DNA of 27,902 nt from CBDCWT01 sp965223305 (GCA_965223305.1 CBDCWT010000071.1:1-27902), one strand, 5' to 3'. Numbered from the stretch's first letter, positions 1-8,023 are shown. Numbers and translations: made by a program. The notes: generated by a model not told the origin, from the sequence alone.

Positions 1-395
1 GCGCCAATGATCGTCTCGCTCGTAGGGCGGACTACGAGTGGTTCTTCGAGCTCCCCGGCGGGTACCAATCCGCCGTGCTCTCCCGGCTCCAAACGATGGT
101 GAGTAATGACGGCGCATTCCTTGGCGAACCCTTCAACGTGCTCCGCCTCCTTTTCCAGGAAGCTCATCGGAATGAACAATGGGAAATAGGCATTGACGTG
201 ACCGGTCGCTTTGAACATGCCGTCAAGCGCGCGCTGCATGTTCTCCCAGATCGCCCAGCCCCACGGTTTGATCACCATGCATCCGCGCACCGGCGAAACC
301 TCCGCCAGCTCGGCGGCTTTGATGACCTGCTGGTACCAGTTCGCATAGTCTTCCGCGCGAGTCGGACTGATCGCGTGCTTGGTCTTTTTTCCCAT
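1..395 (-). CDS. proS: prolyl-tRNA synthetase, N-terminal part (cut by window edge)
   Basis: This class II aminoacyl-tRNA synthetase charges tRNA-Pro with proline in the cytoplasm. Reading the minus strand from the ATG at 395-393 gives about 131 residues before the window ends. They include PVRGCMVIKPWGWAIWENMQ and a stretch ending VVRPTSETIIG, which is motif 2-like sequence of the catalytic core. The N-terminus (MGKKTKHAISPTRAEDYANW) matches the archaeal/eukaryal-type ProRS, also found in Thermus and planctomycetes, rather than the E. coli type with its editing insertion. A good ribosome binding site, AGGGGAGCGC, lies directly before the ATG. The gene is divergent from the exoribonuclease at 588. 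The C-terminal two thirds are outside the window, so completeness cannot be judged. Confidence 0.93.
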   Translation of the reverse strand, partial: MGKKTKHAISPTRAEDYANWYQQVIKAAELAEVSPVRGCMVIKPWGWAIWENMQRALDGMFKATGHVNAYFPLFIPMSFLEKEAEHVEGFAKECAVITHHRLEPGEHGGLVPAGELEEPLVVRPTSETIIG

Positions 396-587
396 GCGCT
401 CCCCTAAGTGAGCCGTGCTCTCCTACAAATCGCGGTGCATTCTAGGCCACCTACATTGCCACCGGCAATACAGAGTCCCAGCGGACGTTCTTCGACCAAA
501 TTGAGGGTGGCGGAGACCTCTTCCGCTGGTCCCCCCAGACGATAGAATCGGTCGGTTGCGACAATCTGACACCGAGGGGCCTTGCGA
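396..587. other. divergent intergenic region, proS / yhaM-like gene
   Basis: This 192-bp gap separates two divergent genes and should hold both promoters. I see one 6-bp hairpin (ATTGCC-acc-GGCAAT, 455-469) without a T tract and no convincing -35/-10 pair. A 67-codon minus-strand frame across 404-607 has no recognisable product and no supporting start signal, so I treat it as non-coding. Confidence 0.4.
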
Positions 588-1550
588 ATGCCACGCCGCT
601 TCATCAATCAGTTGGGTGAAAACGAATCGATCGACGAAGTATTCCTCGTCTGGGATAAGCAGTTGCGCACCAACCGCAACGGCAATTTATACCTCCAATT
701 GCGTCTGGCCGACCGGACCGGATCCGTGACCGGGATGATGTGGAACGCGAACGAGCGGATCTACAACAGCTTCGATAACGGCGACTTTCTCCTCGTGCAG
801 GGCGCGACGCAGTACTACAGCGGGGCGCTCCAAATGATCGTCAACCACGTCGAGAAGGCCGTGCCCGGGAAGTACGACGAGGCGGACTTCGTGACGCTCA
901 GCTCCGCCGAAGTTGAGCAGATGGCCGCCAGGCTAAGCGAGCTCTTGCGCGGTTTGCGAAACTACCATCTGCGGAATTTGGCCGAATGCTTCTTAATGGA
1001 CGAACAGTTCATGGAGAAGTTCACCGCTGCGCCGGCTGGCATCAAGAACCACCACGCTTATCGCGGGGGACTGCTCGAACACGTCGTCAACTTGATGGAA
1101 GTCGCCACGGCAATCTCTCCTCTCTATCCCGAGATGGACTCAGAACTACTTCTGATGGGAACGTTCTTGCACGACGTGGGAAAGACCGAGGAGCTCTCTT
1201 ACGAACGGGAGATGGCGTATACCGATCCCGGCCAACTGCTGGGTCACGTGGTGCTGGCGGTCGGGATGCTGGAAGCAAAGATCCGTGAATCGGTCCAGCT
1301 CTCCCAAGAGCCTTTCCCCGAAGAACTCGGTTTGCGACTGAAACACATGATCGTGAGCCATCATGGCGAGTACGAATTTGGGAGCCCCAAACTCCCCATG
1401 ACCCTCGAGGCGATCGCATTACACTTCTTGGACAACCTCGACTCGAAACTGCACACCGTGGCCGCGCTGCTACGCGACGAAATCCAGCCCGATAGCCGCT
1501 GGACCACCTATCAACCGAAGCTGTCCCGCAAGTTCTTCAAGGGCAGTTAA
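588..1550 (+). CDS. 3'-5' exoribonuclease, YhaM family (OB fold + HD domain)
   Basis: A 320-residue protein with the YhaM layout: an N-terminal OB-fold nucleic-acid-binding domain (about residues 14-95) and an HD-type metal-dependent hydrolase domain (about 155-290). Visible HD residues are H165 in GGLLEH, the H195-D196 pair in GTFLHDVGKT, H258-H259 in VSHHGE, and the family signature HFLDNLDSK at 279-287. In Bacillus, YhaM is a Mn-dependent 3'-5' exonuclease acting on RNA and single-stranded DNA ends; a similar role here is inferred. I chose the ATG at 588 over the in-frame TTG at 582 because GAGGGG at 574-579 is 8 nt from the ATG but only 2 nt from the TTG. The stop codon at 1548-1550 overlaps the first bases of a downstream multi-hairpin element. 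It converges on the Wzz-like gene. Confidence 0.9.
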   Translation: MPRRFINQLGENESIDEVFLVWDKQLRTNRNGNLYLQLRLADRTGSVTGMMWNANERIYNSFDNGDFLLVQGATQYYSGALQMIVNHVEKAVPGKYDEADFVTLSSAEVEQMAARLSELLRGLRNYHLRNLAECFLMDEQFMEKFTAAPAGIKNHHAYRGGLLEHVVNLMEVATAISPLYPEMDSELLLMGTFLHDVGKTEELSYEREMAYTDPGQLLGHVVLAVGMLEAKIRESVQLSQEPFPEELGLRLKHMIVSHHGEYEFGSPKLPMTLEAIALHFLDNLDSKLHTVAALLRDEIQPDSRWTTYQPKLSRKFFKGS

Positions 1551-1701
1551 CTGCCTGTTGAAAAACGCCGTCCTGGCGTTTTTCAACCTCACCAAGCTCA
1601 GAACAGAGTTCTTCGCGGCTCGCAAATCAACGACTTACGTCGCTGATTTGGCATCACATCCCTGTGATGCGGCAGCCTGTTGAGAAAATCAACAGGCAGT
1701 T
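1549..1701. repeat. multi-hairpin palindromic element bounded by 13-bp inverted repeats
   Basis: The outer ends are perfect inverted repeats: AACTGCCTGTTGA (1549-1561) and TCAACAGGCAGTT (1689-1701). Inside are five successive stem-loops: 1557-1587 (13-bp perfect stem), 1600-1612 (5-bp AGAAC/GTTCT), 1623-1650 (CAAATCA-a-CGAC, 11 of 12 bp, 4-nt loop), 1651-1670 (GCATCACA/TGTGATGC, perfect 8 bp) and 1676-1696 (CCTGTTGA/TCAACAGG, perfect 8 bp). The left end includes the last two bases of the upstream TAA stop. The element exactly fills the gap between two convergent genes. It looks like a MITE- or REP-like intergenic repeat, but no second full copy exists in this window, so family membership is inferred. 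Confidence 0.75.
1557..1587. terminator. bidirectional intrinsic terminator candidate
   Basis: A perfect 13-bp stem, GTTGAAAAACGCC / GGCGTTTTTCAAC, with a GTCCT loop. The GC-containing core is flanked by A5 on one side and T5 on the other, so each strand reads as a hairpin followed by a U tract. It lies 7 nt after the exoribonuclease stop and between convergent genes, where a two-way terminator is expected. The GC core is only 4-5 bp, so strength is uncertain. Confidence 0.6.
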
Positions 1702-1709
1702 AGCCCACA

Positions 1710-3242
1710 CTACCCGCGAGCGGCTCCACGGCGATCGTCGGCGCGGCGGTCGCCCGGACTGTCCTCCGCGCGACGCTGGCGACCCGACCCGGCGGGGCGA
1801 TCGGTCGCTCGCTGGTCGTTCTGGCGGCGACCACGGCCCTGATCGGATGCGCGCCGCCCCAACCCGATGTAGTCGCTCCACCTCCGTCCCTGAGCGGGTG
1901 TCACTGGCATCGTCAGCAGCACAAGCCCCACTCCGATCGCCAACCCGCCCCCGCAGCCGGCGGCGACAATGGTGGAGCGTCCGGGACCGACCGGCTTGTC
2001 TCCCACTTGTGGCTCGTCGAAGCGAGTAATCAGGCTGCTCTGCTGCGCTGCCTTCTGGGACGCTCTGGCTTCTGCCAGCGATTCCTCGGCGCGGTTGAGT
2101 ACCTCGGTTCTCTGTCGTACGGCGTCAACCAAGTTGCTATATCCGACCCGCAGGCCCGCCAACCGGTCTAGCCGTTGTTGATACACCAGTTGCTGTTCTC
2201 GGAGTGCGGCGGCCTTGCTTTCGCTCACTTGCAGATCGGTTTCAACACCCGAAAGTGCCGTGCTCAACTCGGCAAACAGGCTCTGACGAATCTGCTCTTC
2301 GGATCGGATGGCAGCCACGGCCAGTGGGTGCACCTTTCTCATGCGGCCTAGCAGAGCCGAGGTTCTCAGCTGCGCCTCGGCGAGGCCCTCTCGGAGCTTT
2401 CTCAACGCTGGTTGGGATTCCAACACACTGGTGGGCGTGGCGAGGAACTTGCCAGGATCCTGGCGGGCCTGAGTCAACAGCTCGTGCAGCTTCAAATTGG
2501 CTTGCCGTCCCGCCTCGGCTTGCATCAGCTCCTCTTTGATCTGGTTCAAAGTATGTTGCAGGTTGCCCTCTCCCCCCACTGCGTCGTTTAACTTGCGCAG
2601 CTCTCCCAGATCGGGTCCTACAGATGCCTCCATCTTCTGTAGCTGGTCGGCGGAACGGTCCAACTCGGCGCGGGCTAGCTCGACCGTTTGGTTCAGTTCG
2701 TTGAGCACGCTCTGGGCGCGGGACTGACGAAGCTTGGCCAGCTGAACTTCCAGTTGATCGCAGACGGCCTTGGTGCGTCGGACCGCCTCTTCAGGAGACT
2801 TGCCGCGCACGCCCAGGTAAATGACCTCGGTTCTTCCGAACTCAGCGCCCTTCGGTGCGCTGACGGAGATGCTGTCACGCAGCGCTTCGATATCGGTTGT
2901 TTGTGGCCAGGGCTGGCGCCTCGCCAGACGTTTCGGTCGCCCCAAGCTTTGCAGGGAGGCCTCGACGACTGATTTGTTGCGGGCAACCTCGAGAATCGTT
3001 TCCTGGGCGGTCTTCATGGTATCGACGCTTTCGAACCGTCCTTGGCGACGGTCGGAGCCACCGGCCTCTTCGCGTACCAGCAAGGCTTGAGTCGCCTGCC
3101 AGCTTGGCTGCCGCAGAACCGCGTAAGCCGAGGCCAGTATGGTCAGTCCCGCCGTGGGCAGGAACCACAGCCAAATATGGTCCTGCAGCGCTTTTACGAC
3201 CTTCTTGGTCATCGTTTGAGTTGTGTTAGGTGCCACGATCAT
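1710..3242 (-). CDS. Wzz/GumC-like polysaccharide chain-length determinant (polysaccharide co-polymerase)
   Basis: A 510-residue inner-membrane protein of polysaccharide co-polymerase topology. It has an N-terminal membrane helix (about residues 22-43, WLWFLPTAGLTILASAYAVL), a long periplasmic region rich in predicted coiled coil (about 130-420), and a second helix (about 435-457, STIVAAGCGGGLAIGVGLVL) preceded by a Pro/Gly segment (DKPVGPGR). Such proteins set the length of exported O-antigen or exopolysaccharide chains. No Walker motifs or tyrosine-kinase domain follow TM2. Instead there is a cytosolic tail of about 50 residues very rich in R, D, Q and G, including DRRADDRRG. I start at ATG 3242; the frame stays open about 300 nt further upstream, but that segment runs through an intergenic palindrome and has no domain. 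It is downstream of, and co-oriented with, the WcaJ-like gene. Confidence 0.83.
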   Translation of the reverse strand: MIVAPNTTQTMTKKVVKALQDHIWLWFLPTAGLTILASAYAVLRQPSWQATQALLVREEAGGSDRRQGRFESVDTMKTAQETILEVARNKSVVEASLQSLGRPKRLARRQPWPQTTDIEALRDSISVSAPKGAEFGRTEVIYLGVRGKSPEEAVRRTKAVCDQLEVQLAKLRQSRAQSVLNELNQTVELARAELDRSADQLQKMEASVGPDLGELRKLNDAVGGEGNLQHTLNQIKEELMQAEAGRQANLKLHELLTQARQDPGKFLATPTSVLESQPALRKLREGLAEAQLRTSALLGRMRKVHPLAVAAIRSEEQIRQSLFAELSTALSGVETDLQVSESKAAALREQQLVYQQRLDRLAGLRVGYSNLVDAVRQRTEVLNRAEESLAEARASQKAAQQSSLITRFDEPQVGDKPVGPGRSTIVAAGCGGGLAIGVGLVLLTMPVTPAQGRRWSDYIGLGRRASDQGRGRRQNDQRATDRPAGSGRQRRAEDSPGDRRADDRRGAARG

Positions 3243-3663
3243 GAGTTGTCTTTCGGCACAAACAAGAAAACCGTTGTCATCGGACCCACCGCCCACAGAA
3301 CCTCCACCGCAAGCATAGGTCGTGTTCACTCGCGCCGTGGTCGGCGTCCGGTCCGTGCCAGGATGGTTCTGCGTAGTGGTCAGCTCTGCCCGGCAAAGCC
3401 CCCTCCGCCAAGCGCTGTTAACCAGGCACCTCTTGGTAGCCGAATTCGCCAGAATTTGGCCCGATCGACAGTCCGCCAAACTCTGGCGAGTTCGGCTACG
3501 ATCGGATAGCGGCGAAACTCCGGCGGCGAGCGCGAGGACCATGTTGCCCCATTCGCTGGTGAGCCCGCGCCCAGCGACGGGTCTTGCCGGTGTCGTTCTG
3601 CGCAGGGCAAGCAGGCCCTCTCTGCGTCGGGGTCAAACGATCGCCTCGACGGGCAGGAAGAAC
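3243..3663. other. 421-bp spacer between the wzz-like and wcaJ-like genes
   Basis: No gene is supported here. It holds one full copy of a palindromic repeat (3436-3499, followed by GATCGGAT). It also holds a 12-base word, CAAGCATAGGTC (3310-3321), which recurs upstream of the wcaJ-like gene at 5206-5217. The rest shows no terminator or recognisable RNA. Such a long gap suggests the two exopolysaccharide genes do not share one tight transcript. Confidence 0.5.
3436..3507. repeat. palindromic repeat, family A, full copy 1
   Basis: Two 24-nt arms (3436-3459 and 3476-3499) are inverted repeats matching at 22 of 24 positions, around a 16-nt spacer. The left arm begins GTAGCCGAATTCGCCAG and ends AATTTGG; the right arm ends GAGTTCGGCTAC. 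Both full copies in the window are followed by GATCGGAT. The second copy is at 19461-19532 with the same arm length and spacer length, and a half copy is at 15979-16002. This is a dispersed element, not a gene-specific structure. Confidence 0.85.
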
Positions 3664-5076
3664 TCAGTACGCATTCTCTCGCGAAAGCACGACGAAGAAC
3701 GTCTTGAACAAGATCTTGGCATCCATCCAGAGACTCCATTCGCGGATATACTGCAGATCGCATTGGATGCGATTGGACATCTTGTCCAGCGTATCGGTTT
3801 CTCCCCGCCAACCAAGGACTTGGGCCAAGCCCGTGATCCCGGGCTTCACTTTGTGCCGCAGCATGTAACCGGGAATGAGTCGGCGATAGTGTTCGTTCTG
3901 CGCGGATGCGTGGGGCCGCGGGCCGACCAGCGACATGCTTCCCTCCAGCACGTTAAACAGCTGAGGAAGTTCGTCGAGCGAGGTTTTGCGGAGGATGCTG
4001 CCGATTCGGGTAACGCGCGGATCGTCCTTCGTCGCCTGCCGGGCCGCGGCCCCCGCTTCACAAACACGCATGCTGCGGAACTTCCAGACCAGAATCTCTC
4101 GACCGTCCAGTCCATATCGCTGCTGACGGAAGAAGATGGGCCCGGGCGAGGTCAGCTTGACTAGGAGGGCAATTATCAACATCGGCAGGGCCGCGATCGC
4201 CAGAAAAACGCAAGCCAACCCGATATCCCAGATCCGCTTGAGCAAACCATCCACACCGTAAAAGGGATTCTCGAAGACGCTGACCACCGGCAGGCCATTG
4301 ATATCGGTCCATCTCGAATGTAGCAGTTCGAAAACAAAGAAGTCCGGGACGATATAGACTGAGGCGGTCGTGTCGGCTAGCTGGTTCAAAAGCTCCCGAG
4401 TCCGCTTTTCGGCGCGCATTGGGAGCGCAATGTAGATCCGGTCAACTTCGCCTCGCCCGGCACGCTCGACTAGCTCCTGAATACAACCCAGCTTGTGTCC
4501 GACGTCGGGAGGCAACTCCCCGGTCCGCCTGACGGCTCGGTCGTCGTAGAATCCCATCAACTTCAAGCCCAGCTCCGGGGAATCTTCAAGATTGCGCGCC
4601 AGGCGAACAGCCAGATCGTTCACTCCGACAATGGCGAATCGGCGTGTGCTATAGCCCTGAGTTCGGTACCATCTCTGCAGCGCCCGGACTCCCACGCGGG
4701 AACTGGTCAGCAGAGCCGTGATCAGGGTAGCTCCCGTGACGAGGCCAACCCGCGAAAACTGGTCTGTATAGCGCGTGAGAAAGCCGATCGCCAACAGCAC
4801 GGCTAGACTGTACATCCAGTTAAGGCATGCAGAGGCCACCTCCCGGTAGGTCGCCACTCCCCGCCAGCCTCGGTAGAGCCCGGTGAGTTCACCCACAAGC
4901 AGGAAAACCAGGCAGGTCGTCGCCGCGGCCAGGAAGTAGTTGTCGTCAACGTAGATCTGCGGATAGACCTTGGCGGCTACCGCGAACCCCGCCACGATAC
5001 TGAGCGTGTCGGAAACACGAAAGAGCGTGTCGACAGTGGATCGCTCGCGCTGAATGTACGGCGATTTCGGACCCAT
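3664..5076 (-). CDS. undecaprenyl-phosphate sugar phosphotransferase (WcaJ / exopolysaccharide glycosylphosphotransferase family)
   Basis: This polyprenyl-phosphate glycosylphosphotransferase transfers a sugar-1-phosphate to undecaprenyl phosphate, the first membrane step of exopolysaccharide synthesis. The N-terminal half has four or five membrane helices, then a CoA-binding-like Rossmann segment (FAIVGVNDLAVRLARNLE). The C-terminal ~200 residues are the bacterial sugar transferase domain, with the re-entrant helix region KRIWDIGLACVFLAIAALP, SPGPIFFRQQRYG, WKFRSMR, the catalytic-type Asp-Glu pair in TSLDELPQL, and SMSLVGPRP. Start choice: ATG 5076 has GGGA 4 nt upstream and AAGGA further up. 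An in-frame TTG at 5106 would add ten residues (MAYEKDDWDR) but has no ribosome binding site. Length, about 470 residues, is normal for the family. The sugar cannot be told from sequence. Confidence 0.9.
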   Translation of the reverse strand: MGPKSPYIQRERSTVDTLFRVSDTLSIVAGFAVAAKVYPQIYVDDNYFLAAATTCLVFLLVGELTGLYRGWRGVATYREVASACLNWMYSLAVLLAIGFLTRYTDQFSRVGLVTGATLITALLTSSRVGVRALQRWYRTQGYSTRRFAIVGVNDLAVRLARNLEDSPELGLKLMGFYDDRAVRRTGELPPDVGHKLGCIQELVERAGRGEVDRIYIALPMRAEKRTRELLNQLADTTASVYIVPDFFVFELLHSRWTDINGLPVVSVFENPFYGVDGLLKRIWDIGLACVFLAIAALPMLIIALLVKLTSPGPIFFRQQRYGLDGREILVWKFRSMRVCEAGAAARQATKDDPRVTRIGSILRKTSLDELPQLFNVLEGSMSLVGPRPHASAQNEHYRRLIPGYMLRHKVKPGITGLAQVLGWRGETDTLDKMSNRIQCDLQYIREWSLWMDAKILFKTFFVVLSRENAY

Positions 5077-5376
5077 TCGATCCCAATCATCCTTCTCGTA
5101 GGCCAAATTCGCTGAAACGCCGTGCGACGGGCACCCCGCAGTTCGGGCCGCGCGTCGCTCGACGTACCAGTGGGCTCAGCCCCGGAAGCCGACTGGTCTC
5201 TCTGACAAGCATAGGTCACACTGCAGACTCGGCGGCCGCGTTAACAAGCGAGCCTACAAAAGCGGCAGTATCCGCAGAATCGAGTTTCTTCGGGCCGCCC
5301 ACACCTCGAGGTCGCGCATCGCGGCCGGGGACGTATCCCACGACTCTTAATTAAATCGGACCATCAATCGGACCCC
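5077..5376. other. divergent intergenic region, wcaJ-like / rnr
   Basis: About 300 bp between the minus-strand sugar transferase and plus-strand RNase R. It contains the word CAAGCATAGGTC (5206-5217) shared with the region upstream of the wzz-like gene, and an A/T-rich patch TTAATTAAAT at about 5347-5356 just before rnr. TTAACA at 5241 resembles a -35 box, but I find no -10 box at a proper distance. No RNA gene is seen. Confidence 0.35.
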
Positions 5377-7620
5377 ATGGACACCGACGAATCACCGTCC
5401 CAGCAGGACCCGCCGCGAGACCTTGAAGAAGCGGTACTGCAGCATGTCCTGCATCCCAACTACCAGCCGGTCAAGCTCAAGGTGATCGCAAAGAAGCTGG
5501 AACTTCCTCCCGAGCGACGCCGCGAGCTCAAGAAAGCGGTCAAGCGGCTCACCAAACGGGGCCGACTCGCCTATGGAGCGAATCACGTGGTGCGACCGCC
5601 CACCGCGACGAAGGACTCCCCCAAGGGTGCGACTCGAGGCATTTTTCGCCGCGCCGCTGCCGGTTTCGGATTCGTGCGGCCGCAGTCGGCCCCGCCCGGA
5701 GATCGCTCGCAGGACATCTACATTCCGGCCCGGAGGTCGTCAGACGCTGCGGATGGGGATCTGGTTTCAGTCCGGCTGAAAGGACACCGGCAACGCGGCG
5801 AGCAGCTGTACCGGGCCGGTGAAATCGTCGAGGTATTACAAAGGCAAACCCATCAGTTTGTGGGAGTCTATTTCGAGCGCAGCGGCTTCGGTTTTGTGCA
5901 GGTCGACGGCACGGGCTTCGAACAGCCAATCTATGTCGGCGATCCGGGTGCCAAGAGTGCGAATCCCGGCGACAAGGTGGTGATCGAGATGGTGCAGTTT
6001 CCCACCGCCGCCCAGGAGGGTGAGGCCGTCATCACGGAGGTACTGGGCCCGCGGGGCGAACCGGGTGTCGATACACTCTCGATCATTCGTGAATTTGACC
6101 TGCCTCAGGAGTTCCCGGAGGAAGTGCTGCAGGAAGCCCGCGACCAGGCGGATCAGTTCGACGAATCGTTAGTTGAGAACCGGCTCGATCTGACGAACAC
6201 AACTGTGCTCACGATTGATCCGTTCGATGCCCGTGACTTCGATGATGCCATCTCGCTGGAACGCTACCCGAACGGGCACTGGCGGCTGGGAGTGCACATC
6301 GCAGATGTGTCTCACTTTGTGAAACGGAAATCGGTACTGGACCGCGTGGCGCGCGACCGCGCGACCAGCGTCTACCTGCCCGACCGGGTCATCCCAATGC
6401 TGCCCGAGGTGATTTCCAACAACCTGGCCAGCCTCCAACCTAAGCGAGTTCGTTACACGAAGACGGTGTTTGTCGAATTCACTGCCGACGGCACCCGTGT
6501 CGCAGTGGACGCTCACAACGCCGTCATCAAGAGCAATCGGCGCTTCACCTATGAGGAGGTCGACCAGTTTCTGGCCGACCGAGCGGCCTGGCGAGAAGAG
6601 CTAGACCCCGCGGTGTTCACATTGCTGGAGTCGATGCACGAGTTAGCCATGATGCTCAGAAAACGCCGACTCGAGCGAGGGGCCATCGAGCTTACTCTCC
6701 CTGAAGTGAAAGTCGACCTAGACAAACAGGGACGCGTCAAGGGAGCGCATCTGGTTGAAAACACGGAGAGCCACCAGATTATCGAGGAGTTCATGCTCAC
6801 AGCCAATGAAGCGATCGCAGATTGGCTGCACGAACAGGAGCTGCACTTTCTCCGCCGGATCCATGAGCCGCCCGATCCGCGTAAGCTGAAATCGCTGTCA
6901 CGCTTCGTGCGCGAGCTGGGCATACCGTGCGAGAGTCTGGAGAGTCGGTTTGAGATTAAACGCGTCGTGCAGGCCGTCGATGGCCGCCCGGAGGCCCATG
7001 CGGTGAATTTCGCCATCCTGCGGAGCATGGCAAAGGCCCACTATGGCCCCGAACCGATCGGGCACTATGCGTTGCACATCCGCAACTATGCCCATTTCAC
7101 CTCTCCGATTCGCCGCTACCCGGACTTGACGGTCCACCGCATGGTCGAAGATCTACTTGCCGGACGGCGGCCGCAGGCGGATTTCGACAAGCAGCTGTTG
7201 CTGGGCGAGCACTGTTCGCAGCGGGAACAGCGCGCGGAAGCCGCCGAACGAGAGCTAACAAAAATCAAACTGCTGAACTATCTCGCGGAGAGAATCGGCC
7301 GCGAAATGCCGGCGGTGATCACGGGCGTCGAGCGCTACGGCTTCTTCGCACAGGGAACGGAACTGCCGGCTGACGGCTTTATCCACGTGCGCTCGCTAGA
7401 AGACGATCACTACGAGTACGATCTGCAGAGCCACTGCTTGGCGGGGCGCCGGAGCGGAAACACCTATCGGCTCGGTGATCTGATCCAGGTCGAGATCGCG
7501 CACGTCGACGTGGGTCGCCGCCAACTCGATTTTCGCCTGTTGGAAGATAAATCAGGAAAGGCCCGCCGCCGAAAAACTGCCCGCAAGCCAGACCAGCGAG
7601 GCCGACGAAAGCGCCGCTAG
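5377..7620 (+). CDS. rnr: ribonuclease R (RNB-family 3'-5' exoribonuclease)
   Basis: A 747-residue processive 3'-5' exoribonuclease that degrades structured RNA, including mRNA and defective rRNA/tRNA. Order of domains: an N-terminal winged-helix-like segment (about 15-70, VIAKKLELPPERRRELKKAVKRL), two cold-shock/OB folds (about 85-260, GIFRRAAAGFGFVRP and FERSGFGFVQV), the RNB catalytic domain (about 265-610), an S1 domain (about 640-725) and a strongly basic tail (KARRRKTARKPDQRGRRKRR). The RNB metal-binding signature TIDPFDARDFDDA sits at residues 279-291, with D281, D287, D289 and D290 as the expected metal ligands. Length and layout match RNase R rather than RNase II. No Shine-Dalgarno sequence is clear before the ATG. 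It is the second exoribonuclease in the window. Confidence 0.95.
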   Translation: MDTDESPSQQDPPRDLEEAVLQHVLHPNYQPVKLKVIAKKLELPPERRRELKKAVKRLTKRGRLAYGANHVVRPPTATKDSPKGATRGIFRRAAAGFGFVRPQSAPPGDRSQDIYIPARRSSDAADGDLVSVRLKGHRQRGEQLYRAGEIVEVLQRQTHQFVGVYFERSGFGFVQVDGTGFEQPIYVGDPGAKSANPGDKVVIEMVQFPTAAQEGEAVITEVLGPRGEPGVDTLSIIREFDLPQEFPEEVLQEARDQADQFDESLVENRLDLTNTTVLTIDPFDARDFDDAISLERYPNGHWRLGVHIADVSHFVKRKSVLDRVARDRATSVYLPDRVIPMLPEVISNNLASLQPKRVRYTKTVFVEFTADGTRVAVDAHNAVIKSNRRFTYEEVDQFLADRAAWREELDPAVFTLLESMHELAMMLRKRRLERGAIELTLPEVKVDLDKQGRVKGAHLVENTESHQIIEEFMLTANEAIADWLHEQELHFLRRIHEPPDPRKLKSLSRFVRELGIPCESLESRFEIKRVVQAVDGRPEAHAVNFAILRSMAKAHYGPEPIGHYALHIRNYAHFTSPIRRYPDLTVHRMVEDLLAGRRPQADFDKQLLLGEHCSQREQRAEAAERELTKIKLLNYLAERIGREMPAVITGVERYGFFAQGTELPADGFIHVRSLEDDHYEYDLQSHCLAGRRSGNTYRLGDLIQVEIAHVDVGRRQLDFRLLEDKSGKARRRKTARKPDQRGRRKRR

Positions 7621-7737
7621 CGGGGACAAAAAACTCGGCAAATGTGGAGTAGTTCACGAAGTAGTTCAAGTTTGTTCCCCGATACAGACGAAAGATCGGA
7701 GGCCAAAAGTAGGTTTTGTCTGCAACAGGAGCAATCG

Positions 7738-7983
7738 ATGGGACGAACGATCCAGCTGGGACTTTGGAGTTGCCTGCTCGCGAGTTCCCTCGGTTGTGGG
7801 TTGACCCCCGCTGTCACCCAGCCTTTCGAGTTGGCCGGAGGACAGCCACCGCCGCCCCAGCTGCAGACCGCTCCACAGCTTGCGCCTGCCTTGCCGCCAC
7901 CTGCGCCGCGCGGCGGGCACAGAACTCTGTTCGCATCCTATGCTAGCCGGCAACCGCGCTCGGCTGCCTGCGCCGTCGGCTGA
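7738..7983 (+). CDS. small proline-rich putative lipoprotein or secreted protein
   Basis: An 81-residue frame with a strong ribosome binding site (AGGAG at 7727-7731, 6 nt before ATG 7738). The N-terminus, GRTIQLGLWSCLLASSLGC, has a positive residue, a short hydrophobic core and a cysteine at position 20. It resembles a lipoprotein signal, though Ser at -3 is not canonical for a lipobox. The middle is rich in Pro and Gln (QPPPPQLQTAPQLAPALPPPAP). The last 20 or so residues are encoded inside an imperfect palindromic element (7919-8023), so the natural C-terminus may have been replaced or shortened by it. I do not recognise a family. The start signal is the best evidence that it is real. Confidence 0.5.
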   Translation: MGRTIQLGLWSCLLASSLGCGLTPAVTQPFELAGGQPPPPQLQTAPQLAPALPPPAPRGGHRTLFASYASRQPRSAACAVG

Positions 7984-8023
7984 CGCTGAACTTAGCCGGC
8001 ATAGTCTATGCCGTTCTGAACGC
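7919..8023. repeat. imperfect inverted-repeat element
   Basis: The left arm carries ACAGAACTCTGTTCGCATCC then TATGCTAGCCGGC. The right arm carries TAGCCGGCATAG, CTATGCCGTTCTGAAC and CGC. Read in reverse complement, the GCCGGC, CTATGC and GTTC-AGAAC blocks line up in mirror order, with gaps. TAGCCGGCA is also a direct repeat inside it. The element overlaps the 3' end of the small lipoprotein-like gene and ends upstream of gcvT. It looks like a degenerate intergenic palindrome rather than a terminator. Confidence 0.4.

Noticed and set aside
404..607. 67-codon minus-strand frame between proS and the YhaM-like gene
   Set aside because: It has no recognisable family, no ribosome binding site, and overlaps the start of a well-supported gene. 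It is probably chance openness in GC-rich DNA.
3243..3542. 300-nt upstream extension of the wzz-like reading frame
   Set aside because: The frame stays open, but it runs through an intergenic palindromic repeat and translates to low-complexity sequence before a normal polysaccharide co-polymerase N-terminus.
3322..4164. 280-codon plus-strand frame antisense to the wcaJ-like gene
   Set aside because: It is the mirror of conserved sugar-transferase codons on the minus strand. It shows no domain or start signal of its own.
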